5,139 nt of DNA from Bacteroidales bacterium (lineage in GTDB: Bacteria; Bacteroidota; Bacteroidia; Bacteroidales; P3): contig JAFWBF010000193.1 of the NCBI GenBank assembly GCA_017507285.1, positions 1 through 5,139 of the forward strand. The letters are read 5' to 3'. Made by a program: the position numbers and the translations under genes. This document shows, in pieces, positions 1 to 5,013 of the stretch (position 1 is the stretch's first letter; each line of letters starts with the position of its first letter). The notes beneath the pieces were generated by a model. That model was not told the DNA's origin and made no database searches. It was given only the letters and a program-made list of their open reading frames with translations.

Positions 1-23
1 ACGTGCCAACGGCACGTCTCTAT
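1..23. repeat. REP-like palindrome, left copy (cut by window start)
   Basis: ACGTGCC and GGCACGT form a perfect 7-bp stem around a 3-nt loop (1-17), followed by CTCTAT. The flank suggests the stem continues leftwards as AGAG beyond the window edge. The arrangement resembles the AGACG...CGTCTCT palindrome at 2373-2400, so I read both as members of one dispersed REP-like family. Such palindromes recur between genes in Bacteroidetes genomes; that comparison is from memory. No coding content. Confidence 0.45.
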
Positions 24-77
24 AATCGTATTAGACCAACTCATAGATGGATGGCTGTGTCAACATTTTTTGAACCG

Positions 78-165
78 ATAGCAACACCGACGAAGTCTGC
101 ACTGCAAAACTTTCAAAAAATATCTTTATATTATCCCGAAATGTGGATTTTTTAAGTTGTCCATA
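78..165 (+). repeat. Outer imperfect inverted repeat, left arm
   Basis: The plus strand from 78 matches the minus strand read down from 2240. The first 32 positions align without gaps with 25 identities by hand count, including the shared 10-mer CGACGAAGTC (88-97). A weaker 28-base ungapped stretch follows (13 identities). Similarity then returns around GTGGATTTTTTAAGTTG (143-159), which needs small gaps. The match is too long and collinear to be chance, although diverged. The differences show no third-codon-position bias, so it is probably not a coding remnant. Confidence 0.6.
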
Positions 166-230
166 AGACTGCTAGATTATTTCTTCTTCTTCTTTTTCTT
201 AGGTTCTTTTTTTCAGTTATTTTCCAAGTA

Positions 231-238
231 CAAAGTTA
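231..238 (-). promoter_or_regulatory. Leftward TAnnTTTG promoter element in repeat copy A
   Basis: Read on the minus strand this is TAACTTTG, matching the Bacteroidetes -7 consensus TAnnTTTG. It aligns with TACCTTTG in copy B. I see no clear TTTG -33 box at the usual spacing. It points towards the left window edge, where no open reading frame starts at the equivalent distance, so it is probably an orphan promoter left by loss of the downstream cassette. Confidence 0.4.
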
Positions 239-311
239 CACATTTATTTCGATACAAAAGTTAAAAACCTTGCAAACGAACAAATAATTTTTCCTTCCTG
301 AGGGAAATGTG

Positions 312-355
312 TCTACATCACGATGGAATTTCATCTACATCACGATGGAATTTTG
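312..355. repeat. 22-bp tandem repeat, two units (copy A)
   Basis: Two adjacent units begin TCTACATCACGATGGAATTT, at 312-333 and 334-355, and differ only at the final bases. Each contains CATC-AC-GATG, a short dyad. The equivalent array in copy B has three more diverged units, so copy number has changed since the repeats duplicated. Confidence 0.8.
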
Positions 356-399
356 AGGCTATATACCGGCCGAAAATTGATGGTATACCATTATTCCAA

Positions 400-437
400 T
401 TACACCCTATCGTGAAGAGATTTATGATAGGGTGTAA
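400..437 (-). terminator. Stem-loop after the lipoprotein gene, possible terminator
   Basis: TTACACCCTATC (400-411) and GATAGGGTGTAA (426-437) form a perfect 12-bp stem with a 14-nt loop. It lies 32 bases past the stop codon of the minus-strand lipoprotein gene. There is no long U-tract on the minus strand after the stem, so intrinsic termination is uncertain; a processing or 3'-stabilising hairpin is equally possible. In copy B the stem varies in a way that keeps pairing only in the minus-strand RNA. Confidence 0.5.
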
Positions 438-469
438 ATTTTAATTCATCCAACGGATTATTTAATACT

Positions 470-820
470 TTAATTACCTTTCTTCAGTAACTCATGATCA
501 ATATATATGGTATCGACAGATACAATATAACTAGAAGTATCACTAATAACTATTTTTACATTATCTATTGATATGTCGACAGAAATAACATTATTGAAAC
601 GTTCGTAGTTACCTATAATTTGTTCCATTCCATTATACTTCGACAATGAAATTTGCATTACATTTTGCGATGTAGCATTTGCTGATATATAATAAAAACG
701 TAGTGTATCATTGTTATATGGATACTCATATATTAATATTTTCTCAACATCTGGAAATAATGAACAGCTTTGGAATTCACAAAGACACAATAATATCCCA
801 AATAATATCTTCTTCACCAT
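470..820 (-). CDS. Putative immunity lipoprotein of the RHS toxin cassette
   Basis: A 116-residue protein of no family I recognise. It starts with K3-K4, a hydrophobic stretch I5-L13, and FQSC ending at Cys19, which fits a signal peptidase II lipobox. The mature part (about 98 residues) has no further membrane segment and is rich in alternating hydrophobic and polar residues, suggesting beta strands. After Cys19 comes SLFPD, without the acidic run of Bacteroidetes surface-export signals, so it probably faces the periplasm. Its ATG follows the RHS stop codon by two bases, so the two genes are almost certainly cotranscribed. A small gene directly after an RHS toxin tip is the usual place for the cognate immunity gene; that role is inference from position. 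The start is preceded by A-rich sequence and no Shine-Dalgarno site, as is normal in this phylum. The gene is AT-rich like the toxin tip. A stem-loop at 400-437 may end the transcript. Confidence 0.72.
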   Translation of the reverse strand: MVKKILFGILLCLCEFQSCSLFPDVEKILIYEYPYNNDTLRFYYISANATSQNVMQISLSKYNGMEQIIGNYERFNNVISVDISIDNVKIVISDTSSYIVSVDTIYIDHELLKKGN

Positions 821-822
821 TT

Positions 823-1821
823 TTATTTATTTTTATAATCATATATTCCTTTTCTTATCCACATTTGATCCCTTGGATCATCTCCATAAGGAGGTAATAA
901 TTTTGGCACAATTGGAGTAACACACATAGGATCTGGTTTTGAAATTTTATTGACATCTTCATACATTTGCCATTCAGGCATAGATGTGCCAGATTTTATT
1001 TGGTAATTCCCAGCTTGTCGCAGAATAAAATCTTCAGGAAATAAACCATATGCTTTAGCAACATATCCAAAATGATGATTTCCCAAATCTTGTGCTTCCA
1101 TTTCTGCTCCTTTATAAAGGAACGTTGTTATTCCATCGTTCCCCATTCCGTATATGGATTCTTTATCGTTCTTCAAATCCCAATTTCCATTAGTTTTAAC
1201 AAGTTCTCGAAATTTGAATGGATTCCATATTGATTTTGCCTCCTTTGCATTTTTTTTCAACAAATTCGAATAAATATAATTGACATCAATCTTGCCACCT
1301 AATTCACCTAGATTTGTTATACGATTATTTTCTTTGAGAAAGACTTTGTTGTCAGTGTTGTCATTTCGAATCACATAACCAAACTTATTTATGATTATAC
1401 TATCCCCATTTGGGTCTACAACTCGAATAGGATTTAATGCACAATAAGCGTACGGCGACAAACCCGGATACTTATCCGCAAGCGGATCCACGCTAAGCCA
1501 ATCCGTCAAAATATCGGAATCATAAAACCTCGCTCCGAAGTAGGAAAATCCTGTCTCTGAGTCTCTTTCTTTCCCGGTAAAAGTGAAACGTTCTCCGTAA
1601 GAAGTAGTTTTTTTATTAACAAGCGGTTCGCCGTAAGGCATGTATTGCAAATGTTGCACAGGGGTACCGGTCTTGTTGGTTATCCACGAGGCACTGCCAA
1701 GGTGGTCGCTATGGTAGTAGTAAATGGCGGAATCCATGTTGCCATAACGTAGCTTGTCGCTAACTTTTGGTAGCAACGAGGACTGTATTTTTGATGGTTT
1801 ATGCATGGCAAAATGTTCCAT
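823..1821 (-). CDS. Truncated RHS protein with type 44 (Ntox44-like) polymorphic toxin tip
   Basis: The 332-residue product keeps only the end of an RHS core: YYYHSDHLGSAS (34-45), FTGKERDSETG (81-91), YFGARFYD (94-101), WLSVDPLADKYPGLSPY (108-124), and the P-x4-D-P-x-G boundary motif (131-139). Residues after about 140 are the variable tip. Residues 205-330 contain LVKTNGNWDLKN (207-218), GNHHFGYVAKAYG (247-259), AGNYQIKSGTSMPEW (270-284) and PPYGDDPRDQMWIRKGI (310-326), which I recognise as the pattern of polymorphic toxin type 44. Its biochemical target is not something I can confirm. Full RHS proteins usually exceed 1000 residues, with many YD repeats forming a shell; that part and any export signal are missing. 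The reading frame cannot extend, since an in-frame TGA lies two codons upstream of the ATG. A TAnnTTTG element 22 bases before the ATG suggests the short form is transcribed. GC content drops sharply at the core-tip junction. It may be an orphan cassette that recombines into a full RHS gene, or a silent relic kept with its immunity gene. Confidence 0.82.
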   Translation of the reverse strand: MEHFAMHKPSKIQSSLLPKVSDKLRYGNMDSAIYYYHSDHLGSASWITNKTGTPVQHLQYMPYGEPLVNKKTTSYGERFTFTGKERDSETGFSYFGARFYDSDILTDWLSVDPLADKYPGLSPYAYCALNPIRVVDPNGDSIIINKFGYVIRNDNTDNKVFLKENNRITNLGELGGKIDVNYIYSNLLKKNAKEAKSIWNPFKFRELVKTNGNWDLKNDKESIYGMGNDGITTFLYKGAEMEAQDLGNHHFGYVAKAYGLFPEDFILRQAGNYQIKSGTSMPEWQMYEDVNKISKPDPMCVTPIVPKLLPPYGDDPRDQMWIRKGIYDYKNK

Positions 1822-1843
1822 AATTCAACTGTTTTTCGAAGTG

Positions 1844-1851
1844 CAAAGGTA
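1844..1851 (-). promoter_or_regulatory. Probable -7 element of the RHS-immunity operon
   Basis: The minus strand reads TACCTTTG, an exact TAnnTTTG match, followed by CAC. The ATG of the RHS gene begins 22 bases downstream, leaving a leader of roughly 15 nt if transcription starts about seven bases after the motif. A good TTTG -33 box is not evident at 19-21 bases upstream; one TTTG lies about 34 bases away. The motif is conserved in repeat copy A, which supports function. Confidence 0.55.
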
Positions 1852-1924
1852 CACATTTATTTTGAGACAGATGTTAAAAACGTGGCAAACGAACAAATAA
1901 TTTTTCCTTCCCGAGAGGAATTTA

Positions 1925-1990
1925 TCTACATCACGATGTAGTTTCATCTACATCACGATGAAAATTCATCTACATCCCGAGGGAATTTTG
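1925..1990. repeat. 22-bp tandem repeat, three units (copy B)
   Basis: Units at 1925-1946, 1947-1968 and 1969-1990 each start TCTACATC. The first reads CTACATC-AC-GATGTAG, a perfect 7-bp dyad; in the others the right arm is degraded (GATGAAA, GAGGGAA). The dyad is probably the ancestral form. The array lies upstream of the RHS promoter and could bind a regulator or a recombination protein, or be a replication-slippage product. Confidence 0.75.
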
Positions 1991-2034
1991 AAGTGGTATA
2001 TTGGTAGAAAATTGATGGTATACCATTATTCCAA

Positions 2035-2072
2035 TTACACCCTATCGTGAATAGATTTATGATAGAGTATAA
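2035..2072 (-). terminator. Stem-loop in repeat copy B, possible relic terminator
   Basis: It matches the 400-437 hairpin. TTACACCCTATC (2035-2046) faces GATAGAGTATAA (2061-2072), with two changes from copy A. In the minus-strand RNA these become U-G wobble pairs and all 12 positions still pair; in the plus-strand RNA they would be C-A mismatches. No gene remains upstream for it to terminate. Confidence 0.45.
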
Positions 2073-2151
2073 AATAAATTGACAATAGGCTATCATATTT
2101 TTTTACTGCTACCGGAAAAAACTAAAGGTTGTTACGCCCCCTCTCAATATA

Positions 2152-2240
2152 TTTAGGCAACTTCTAAAAATTCCACGTTCTATGAAATATTAACATGTAA
2201 TGAAGAACTTTTGCGTTGTTGACTTCGTCGACGTTACTAT
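2152..2240 (-). repeat. Outer imperfect inverted repeat, right arm
   Basis: Read on the minus strand from 2240 it aligns with 78-165 on the plus strand. The shared core is CGACGAAGTC (minus strand, 2230-2221), with a second conserved block GTGGAATTTTTAGAAGTTG (about 2176-2158). With the left arm it encloses the two direct repeats and both cassette genes, about 2.0 kb inside. I see no transposase gene and no clear target-site duplication. Confidence 0.6.
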
Positions 2241-2372
2241 CACTCGAAAGAGCTAATACTTAGGTATTTCTCTTTAGTCGCTTAATAACAACGTTGACGT
2301 TTTTTTACGTAAATCTTTCTATTTCTTTTTGGGGTCGCATAGCCGGCTACATTCAACCCAAAGAAATGTATT

Positions 2373-2400
2373 GTAAAGACGTACTACGGTGCGTCTCTGC
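2373..2400. repeat. REP-like palindrome, right copy
   Basis: AGACGTAC (2377-2384) and GTGCGTCT (2389-2396) pair around the loop TACG with one G-T wobble. The stem can be extended with a mismatch to 2373-2400. It resembles the dispersed GTAGAGACG...CGTCTCTAC palindromes of Bacteroidetes intergenic DNA (from memory) and the partial copy at 1-23. It may mark the boundary between the accessory segment and the core chromosome. Confidence 0.5.
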
Positions 2401-2475
2401 TAGCAAAATTCCGCAAATCATAAGCAAAGCAATTTTTAGAAGTTTCCAAAAACGAAATATTATCTGAAAAAGTCG

Positions 2476-2483
2476 TATCTTTG
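2476..2483 (+). promoter_or_regulatory. Candidate -7 element for the nfn-type gene
   Basis: TATCTTTG matches TAnnTTTG exactly and is followed by CAAC. It implies a leader of about 90 nt before the ATG at 2582. The -33 TTTG box is not obvious at the expected distance. A weaker alternative, TATCTTTA at 2507-2514, lies 23 bases after this motif's own TTTG. Confidence 0.5.
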
Positions 2484-2509
2484 CAACAGTGAATATAGAT
2501 TTGATTTAT

Positions 2510-2552
2510 CTTTACAAAACTGTATATCAATTTTGTAGAGTAATATTTTTTT
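2510..2552 (+). promoter_or_regulatory. Leader hairpin followed by a U-tract (possible attenuator)
   Basis: CTTTACAAAA (2510-2519) and TTTTGTAGAG (2531-2540) form a 10-bp stem with one U-G pair and an 11-nt loop. Five bases later comes a run of seven T (2546-2552), about 30 bases before the start codon. The layout resembles an intrinsic terminator inside the leader, but the stem is AT-rich and weak. Chance in an AT-rich leader is a real alternative. Confidence 0.3.
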
Positions 2553-2581
2553 AGTATTAGACAATTATAATTATAAAATAA

Positions 2582-4855
2582 ATGTTCAAAATAGTCAACA
2601 AAAAGGAATTGGCACAGGATACTGTGCTTATGGAAGTGCAAGCGCCGCGCATAGCCCAATCGGCTTTGCCGGGCCAGTTTCTTATCGTAAAGATGGATGA
2701 AAACGGCGAGCGAATACCTCTCACTATCAGCGATTATAATTTAGAGCAAGGTACGGTTACGATAGTTTTCAAAGTTATTGGCAATTCCACACGCAAGATG
2801 GCACAATACAACGTTGGCGAAAGCTTTCGCGATGTTGTAGGTCCGCTAGGTCGCCCATCGGAGTTTGTATCGCTTTCGGAAGAAGAACTAAAACAGAAGA
2901 AGTTTGTTTTCGTTGGCGGTGGAGTGGGCATAGCCCCTATATATCCACAAGTAAAATGGTTGCACAACCATGGTGTGGAGGTTGATTGTATAATAGGTGC
3001 ACGCACCCGTTCGCTATTGGTGTTTGAAGAGGAGCTACGCAGTGTATGCAACCTATATGTTACCACCGACGATGGTTCGTCGGAATACAAAGGAGTGGTA
3101 ACCGAAGTGCTGAAAACCCTTATTGACGGAGGCAAGAAGTATGACGAAGTTATTGCCATAGGCCCGATGATAATGATGAAATTTGTGTCGCAAACAGCTC
3201 ATAGCTATGGAATACGCTGCACCGTAAGCCTCAACTCGCTTATGGTTGACGGCACCGGTATGTGTGGTGCCTGCAGAGTGAGCATTGGTGGCGAAACCAA
3301 ATTCACCTGCGTTGATGGTCCGGAATTTGACGCCTCGCTGGTAGATTTCGACCTGGCAATGAAACGCCAAGCCATGTACAACACCGTTGAAGGTAAAAAA
3401 CAAATGGAAGCCGAAGAAAAGGCCGAAGGTCATATATGCCACATAGGAGGCATAACCGAGGAGATGCGCGACAAGAAACGTCGCATACCCGTTCGCGAGC
3501 AAGACCCGAAAGTACGGGCCAAAAACTTTGACGAAGTATGTCTAGGCTACAACGCCGAAGAAGCAATACTGGAAGCCCAACGCTGCCTAAACTGCAAGAA
3601 CCCTCAATGTGTAAAAGGCTGCCCTGTAAATATTCATATCCCCGACTTTATCAAATACGTAGCTGAAGGCAACTTTATGGAAGCGGCCAAGGTTATAAAC
3701 AAAGATACCGCATTGCCGGCAGTGTGCGGACGTGTGTGTCCACAAGAAAAACAATGCGAAGGCAACTGTGTGCTAGGCAAGAAAGGCGAAGCGGTGGCAA
3801 TAGGAAAACTAGAACGCTTTATTGGCGACTGGGTAAGGGAAAACAACATAGCGTTTGACAAACCGGTGGCCAACAACGGTCACAAAGTGGCCGTTATAGG
3901 CAGTGGCCCATCGGGCATAACTTGTGCCAAAGAACTGATGATGATGGGCTACGACGTTACTGTTTTCGAAGCCCTTCACGAATATGGCGGAGTACTTGTG
4001 TATGGCATTCCGGCATTCCGTTTGCCAAAAGAAACAGTGGTACGCTACGAGATAGAGAATGTACAACGTATGGGAGTACATTTTGAAAAAGACATCATAA
4101 TAGGCCGCACCGTATCCATCGACGACCTGATGGACAAAGAAGGTTTCGAAGCTGTATTTATAGGTTCGGGAGCCGGCCTTCCAAACTTTATGAATATAGA
4201 AGGTGAAAACCTTTGCGGAGTGGTTAGTGCCAACGAGTTTCTAACCCGAAACAATCTTCTTTTTGCATACAAAGAAGGCTATGAAACACCCAACTATGTA
4301 GGCAAACGAGTAGCCGTTGTGGGTGGTGGCAATGTGGCCATGGATGCTGCCCGCACCGCTTTGCGACTGGGAGCCGAGGTTAAGATTGTATATCGCCGTA
4401 GCGAAGACGAATTGCCGGCACGTGCCGAAGAGGTACATCATGCCAAAGAAGAAGGAGTAGAATTCCACCTACTATGCAACCCCATAGAAATATTGGGCAA
4501 CAGCGAAGGCTGGGTAAGCGGAATGAAATGTGTACGTATGGAACTTGGCGAACCCGATGCTTCGGGAAGAAGAAAACCGGTGGTAATGCCAAACTCTGAA
4601 TTTGTGCTGGACGTAGACATGGTGATAATGAGTATAGGAACAAGTCCAAACCCTCTTATTTCGAGCACAACACCCGGATTGGAAATAAACAAAAAGAACT
4701 GTATTGTTGCCGACGAAGAAAGCGGTCAAACATCACGCCCCGGAGTATTTGCAGGCGGCGATGCCGTAAGCGGTGCCGCAACAGTAATATTGGCAATGGG
4801 TGCCGGAAAAAGAGCAGCCAAAGCTATAGACAATTATATACGCAACAAGAAATAA
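2582..4855 (+). CDS. nfnAB: Fused NfnAB-type ferredoxin-NADP+ oxidoreductase (also annotated DHOD B NAD-binding subunit / NADPH-dependent glutamate synthase small chain)
   Basis: A 757-residue cytoplasmic flavoenzyme. The N-terminal third is NfnA/PyrK-like: FAD-site RIPLTI (44-49), nucleotide loop GGGVGIAP (112-119), and a [2Fe-2S] site with Cys228, Cys231, Cys243 and a preceding Asp223. After a linker (about 250-305) comes an NfnB/GltA-like half. It has Cys335, 338, 343, 347 and Cys382, 386, 392, 396 for two [4Fe-4S] clusters, GSGPSG (440-445) for FAD, GGGNVA (581-586) with RR605-606 for NADP(H), and the C-terminal FAD motif GVFAGGDA (721-728). In NfnAB the reaction couples NADH, ferredoxin and NADP+ by flavin-based electron bifurcation. 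The glutamate synthase name reflects homology; no large subunit or pyrD is seen here. Fusion into one chain is common in Bacteroidetes. The ATG at 2582 opens directly into the expected N-terminal beta strand, with AT-rich DNA and no Shine-Dalgarno site upstream. The gene appears monocistronic, ending in a strong terminator. Base composition is more balanced than in the accessory region. Confidence 0.9.
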   Translation: MFKIVNKKELAQDTVLMEVQAPRIAQSALPGQFLIVKMDENGERIPLTISDYNLEQGTVTIVFKVIGNSTRKMAQYNVGESFRDVVGPLGRPSEFVSLSEEELKQKKFVFVGGGVGIAPIYPQVKWLHNHGVEVDCIIGARTRSLLVFEEELRSVCNLYVTTDDGSSEYKGVVTEVLKTLIDGGKKYDEVIAIGPMIMMKFVSQTAHSYGIRCTVSLNSLMVDGTGMCGACRVSIGGETKFTCVDGPEFDASLVDFDLAMKRQAMYNTVEGKKQMEAEEKAEGHICHIGGITEEMRDKKRRIPVREQDPKVRAKNFDEVCLGYNAEEAILEAQRCLNCKNPQCVKGCPVNIHIPDFIKYVAEGNFMEAAKVINKDTALPAVCGRVCPQEKQCEGNCVLGKKGEAVAIGKLERFIGDWVRENNIAFDKPVANNGHKVAVIGSGPSGITCAKELMMMGYDVTVFEALHEYGGVLVYGIPAFRLPKETVVRYEIENVQRMGVHFEKDIIIGRTVSIDDLMDKEGFEAVFIGSGAGLPNFMNIEGENLCGVVSANEFLTRNNLLFAYKEGYETPNYVGKRVAVVGGGNVAMDAARTALRLGAEVKIVYRRSEDELPARAEEVHHAKEEGVEFHLLCNPIEILGNSEGWVSGMKCVRMELGEPDASGRRKPVVMPNSEFVLDVDMVIMSIGTSPNPLISSTTPGLEINKKNCIVADEESGQTSRPGVFAGGDAVSGAATVILAMGAGKRAAKAIDNYIRNKK

Positions 4856-4899
4856 ATCAAACTAAAGTAATATAATTTCAAATCAAATAGCACAAAAAC

Positions 4900-4944
4900 A
4901 GTTGGGGAAGAAGATTAAACCAAATCTTCGACCCCACTTTTTTT
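4900..4944 (+). terminator. Intrinsic terminator after the nfn-type gene
   Basis: An AGT-(T)-GGGG arm (4900-4907) pairs with CCCCACT (4932-4938). After a small internal loop, GAAGATT (4910-4916) pairs with AATCTTC (4923-4929), leaving a six-base loop. Seven T follow immediately (4938-4944). The GC-rich base with a U-tract is a classic rho-independent terminator 45 bases past the stop codon. Confidence 0.88.
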
Positions 4945-4959
4945 CATCCTCTCCCCAAG

Positions 4960-4991
4960 CACAATAATAAAAAAGGCTGTCCGTTATTGTG
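4960..4991. repeat. 8-bp inverted repeat upstream of the last gene
   Basis: CACAATAA (4960-4967) and TTATTGTG (4984-4991) are perfect inverted arms 16 bases apart, 22 bases before the ATG at 5014. It could be an operator or a weak RNA hairpin. No TAnnTTTG element is evident in this gap, so the promoter of the last gene is not located. Confidence 0.35.
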
Positions 4992-5013
4992 TAAAATTAA
5001 AAATAGTTATATC

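Larger units (their letters stand above)
211..446. repeat. Direct repeat copy A, left of the toxin-immunity cassette
   Basis: This segment is collinear with 1824-2081 in the same orientation. Identical blocks include 27 bp (272-298 with 1885-1911), 19 bp (329-347 with 1942-1960) and 45 bp (372-416 with 2007-2051). Copy A has two 22-bp tandem units where copy B has three, which explains most of the length difference. Both copies carry the 12-bp palindrome ATGGTATACCAT (here 380-391), a stem-loop, and a leftward TAnnTTTG motif. In copy B the similarity stops at the RHS start codon, so the repeat behaves as an intergenic module. Confidence 0.85.
1..469. other. Gene-free accessory region made of repeats
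   Basis: No credible gene lies here on either strand. From left to right it holds a REP-like palindrome, one arm of an outer inverted repeat (78-165), a (TTC)n-type simple repeat at about 181-199, and the left direct repeat (211-446), followed by the 3' end of the lipoprotein gene. The leftward promoter motif at 231-238 has no start codon at the position matching the RHS start in the right repeat. Whatever once followed it on the minus strand appears to be lost or replaced. The longest readable piece next to it is a stop-bounded lysine-rich stretch without a start. Confidence 0.6.
1824..2081. repeat. Direct repeat copy B, upstream of the RHS gene
   Basis: The right-hand partner of 211-446, in the same orientation. 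It spans the intergenic DNA directly upstream of the RHS start codon and contains, from right to left, a stem-loop (2035-2072), the palindrome ATGGTATACCAT (2015-2026), three 22-bp tandem units, and the probable RHS promoter. A stem-loop followed by a promoter, reading leftwards, is what would be expected between two consecutive minus-strand cassettes. No gene of a preceding cassette remains to the right. Confidence 0.85.
2082..2581. other. Gene-free region between the accessory cassette and the nfn gene
   Basis: No intact gene is visible. It holds the right arm of the outer inverted repeat (2152-2240), a stretch without recognised content (2241-2372), a REP-like palindrome (2373-2400), and the promoter and leader of the following gene (about 2440-2581). 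A plus-strand frame starting at 2200 (MKNFCVVDFVDVTITRKS) hits a stop after 18 codons and further stops at about 30 bases and 150 bases later. It is better seen as non-coding repeat DNA. Confidence 0.6.

Noticed and set aside
175..206. Minus-strand lysine-rich stretch ending in a stop (KKEP followed by lysines)
   Set aside because: It could be the C-terminal tail of a lost gene, but it is preceded by an in-frame TGA and is explained by a (TTC)n-type simple repeat.
312..355. Possible CRISPR-like array
   Set aside because: The units are contiguous 22-bp tandem repeats without spacers and number only two or three.
679..920. Two plus-strand open frames of about 70 codons
   Set aside because: They are antisense to the lipoprotein and RHS genes, with low-complexity translations and no start context.
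78..2240. Insertion sequence with terminal inverted repeats
   Set aside because: No transposase gene or target-site duplication is visible, and the arms are diverged and lie well outside the cassette. I list them as repeats only.
2200..2375. Plus-strand frame beginning MKNFCVVDFVDVTITRKS
   Set aside because: It is broken by in-frame stops after 18 codons and again soon after. Differences from its inverted partner at 78-109 are spread over all codon positions, so it does not evolve like coding DNA.
2384..2659. Minus-strand open frame of 91 codons overlapping the nfn start
   Set aside because: It runs across the REP-like palindrome, promoter and start of a certain gene, with no family resemblance and composition typical of a chance frame.
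2734..4729. Several minus-strand open frames within the nfn gene
   Set aside because: They are antisense shadows of a well-supported gene whose motifs are all in the plus-strand frame.
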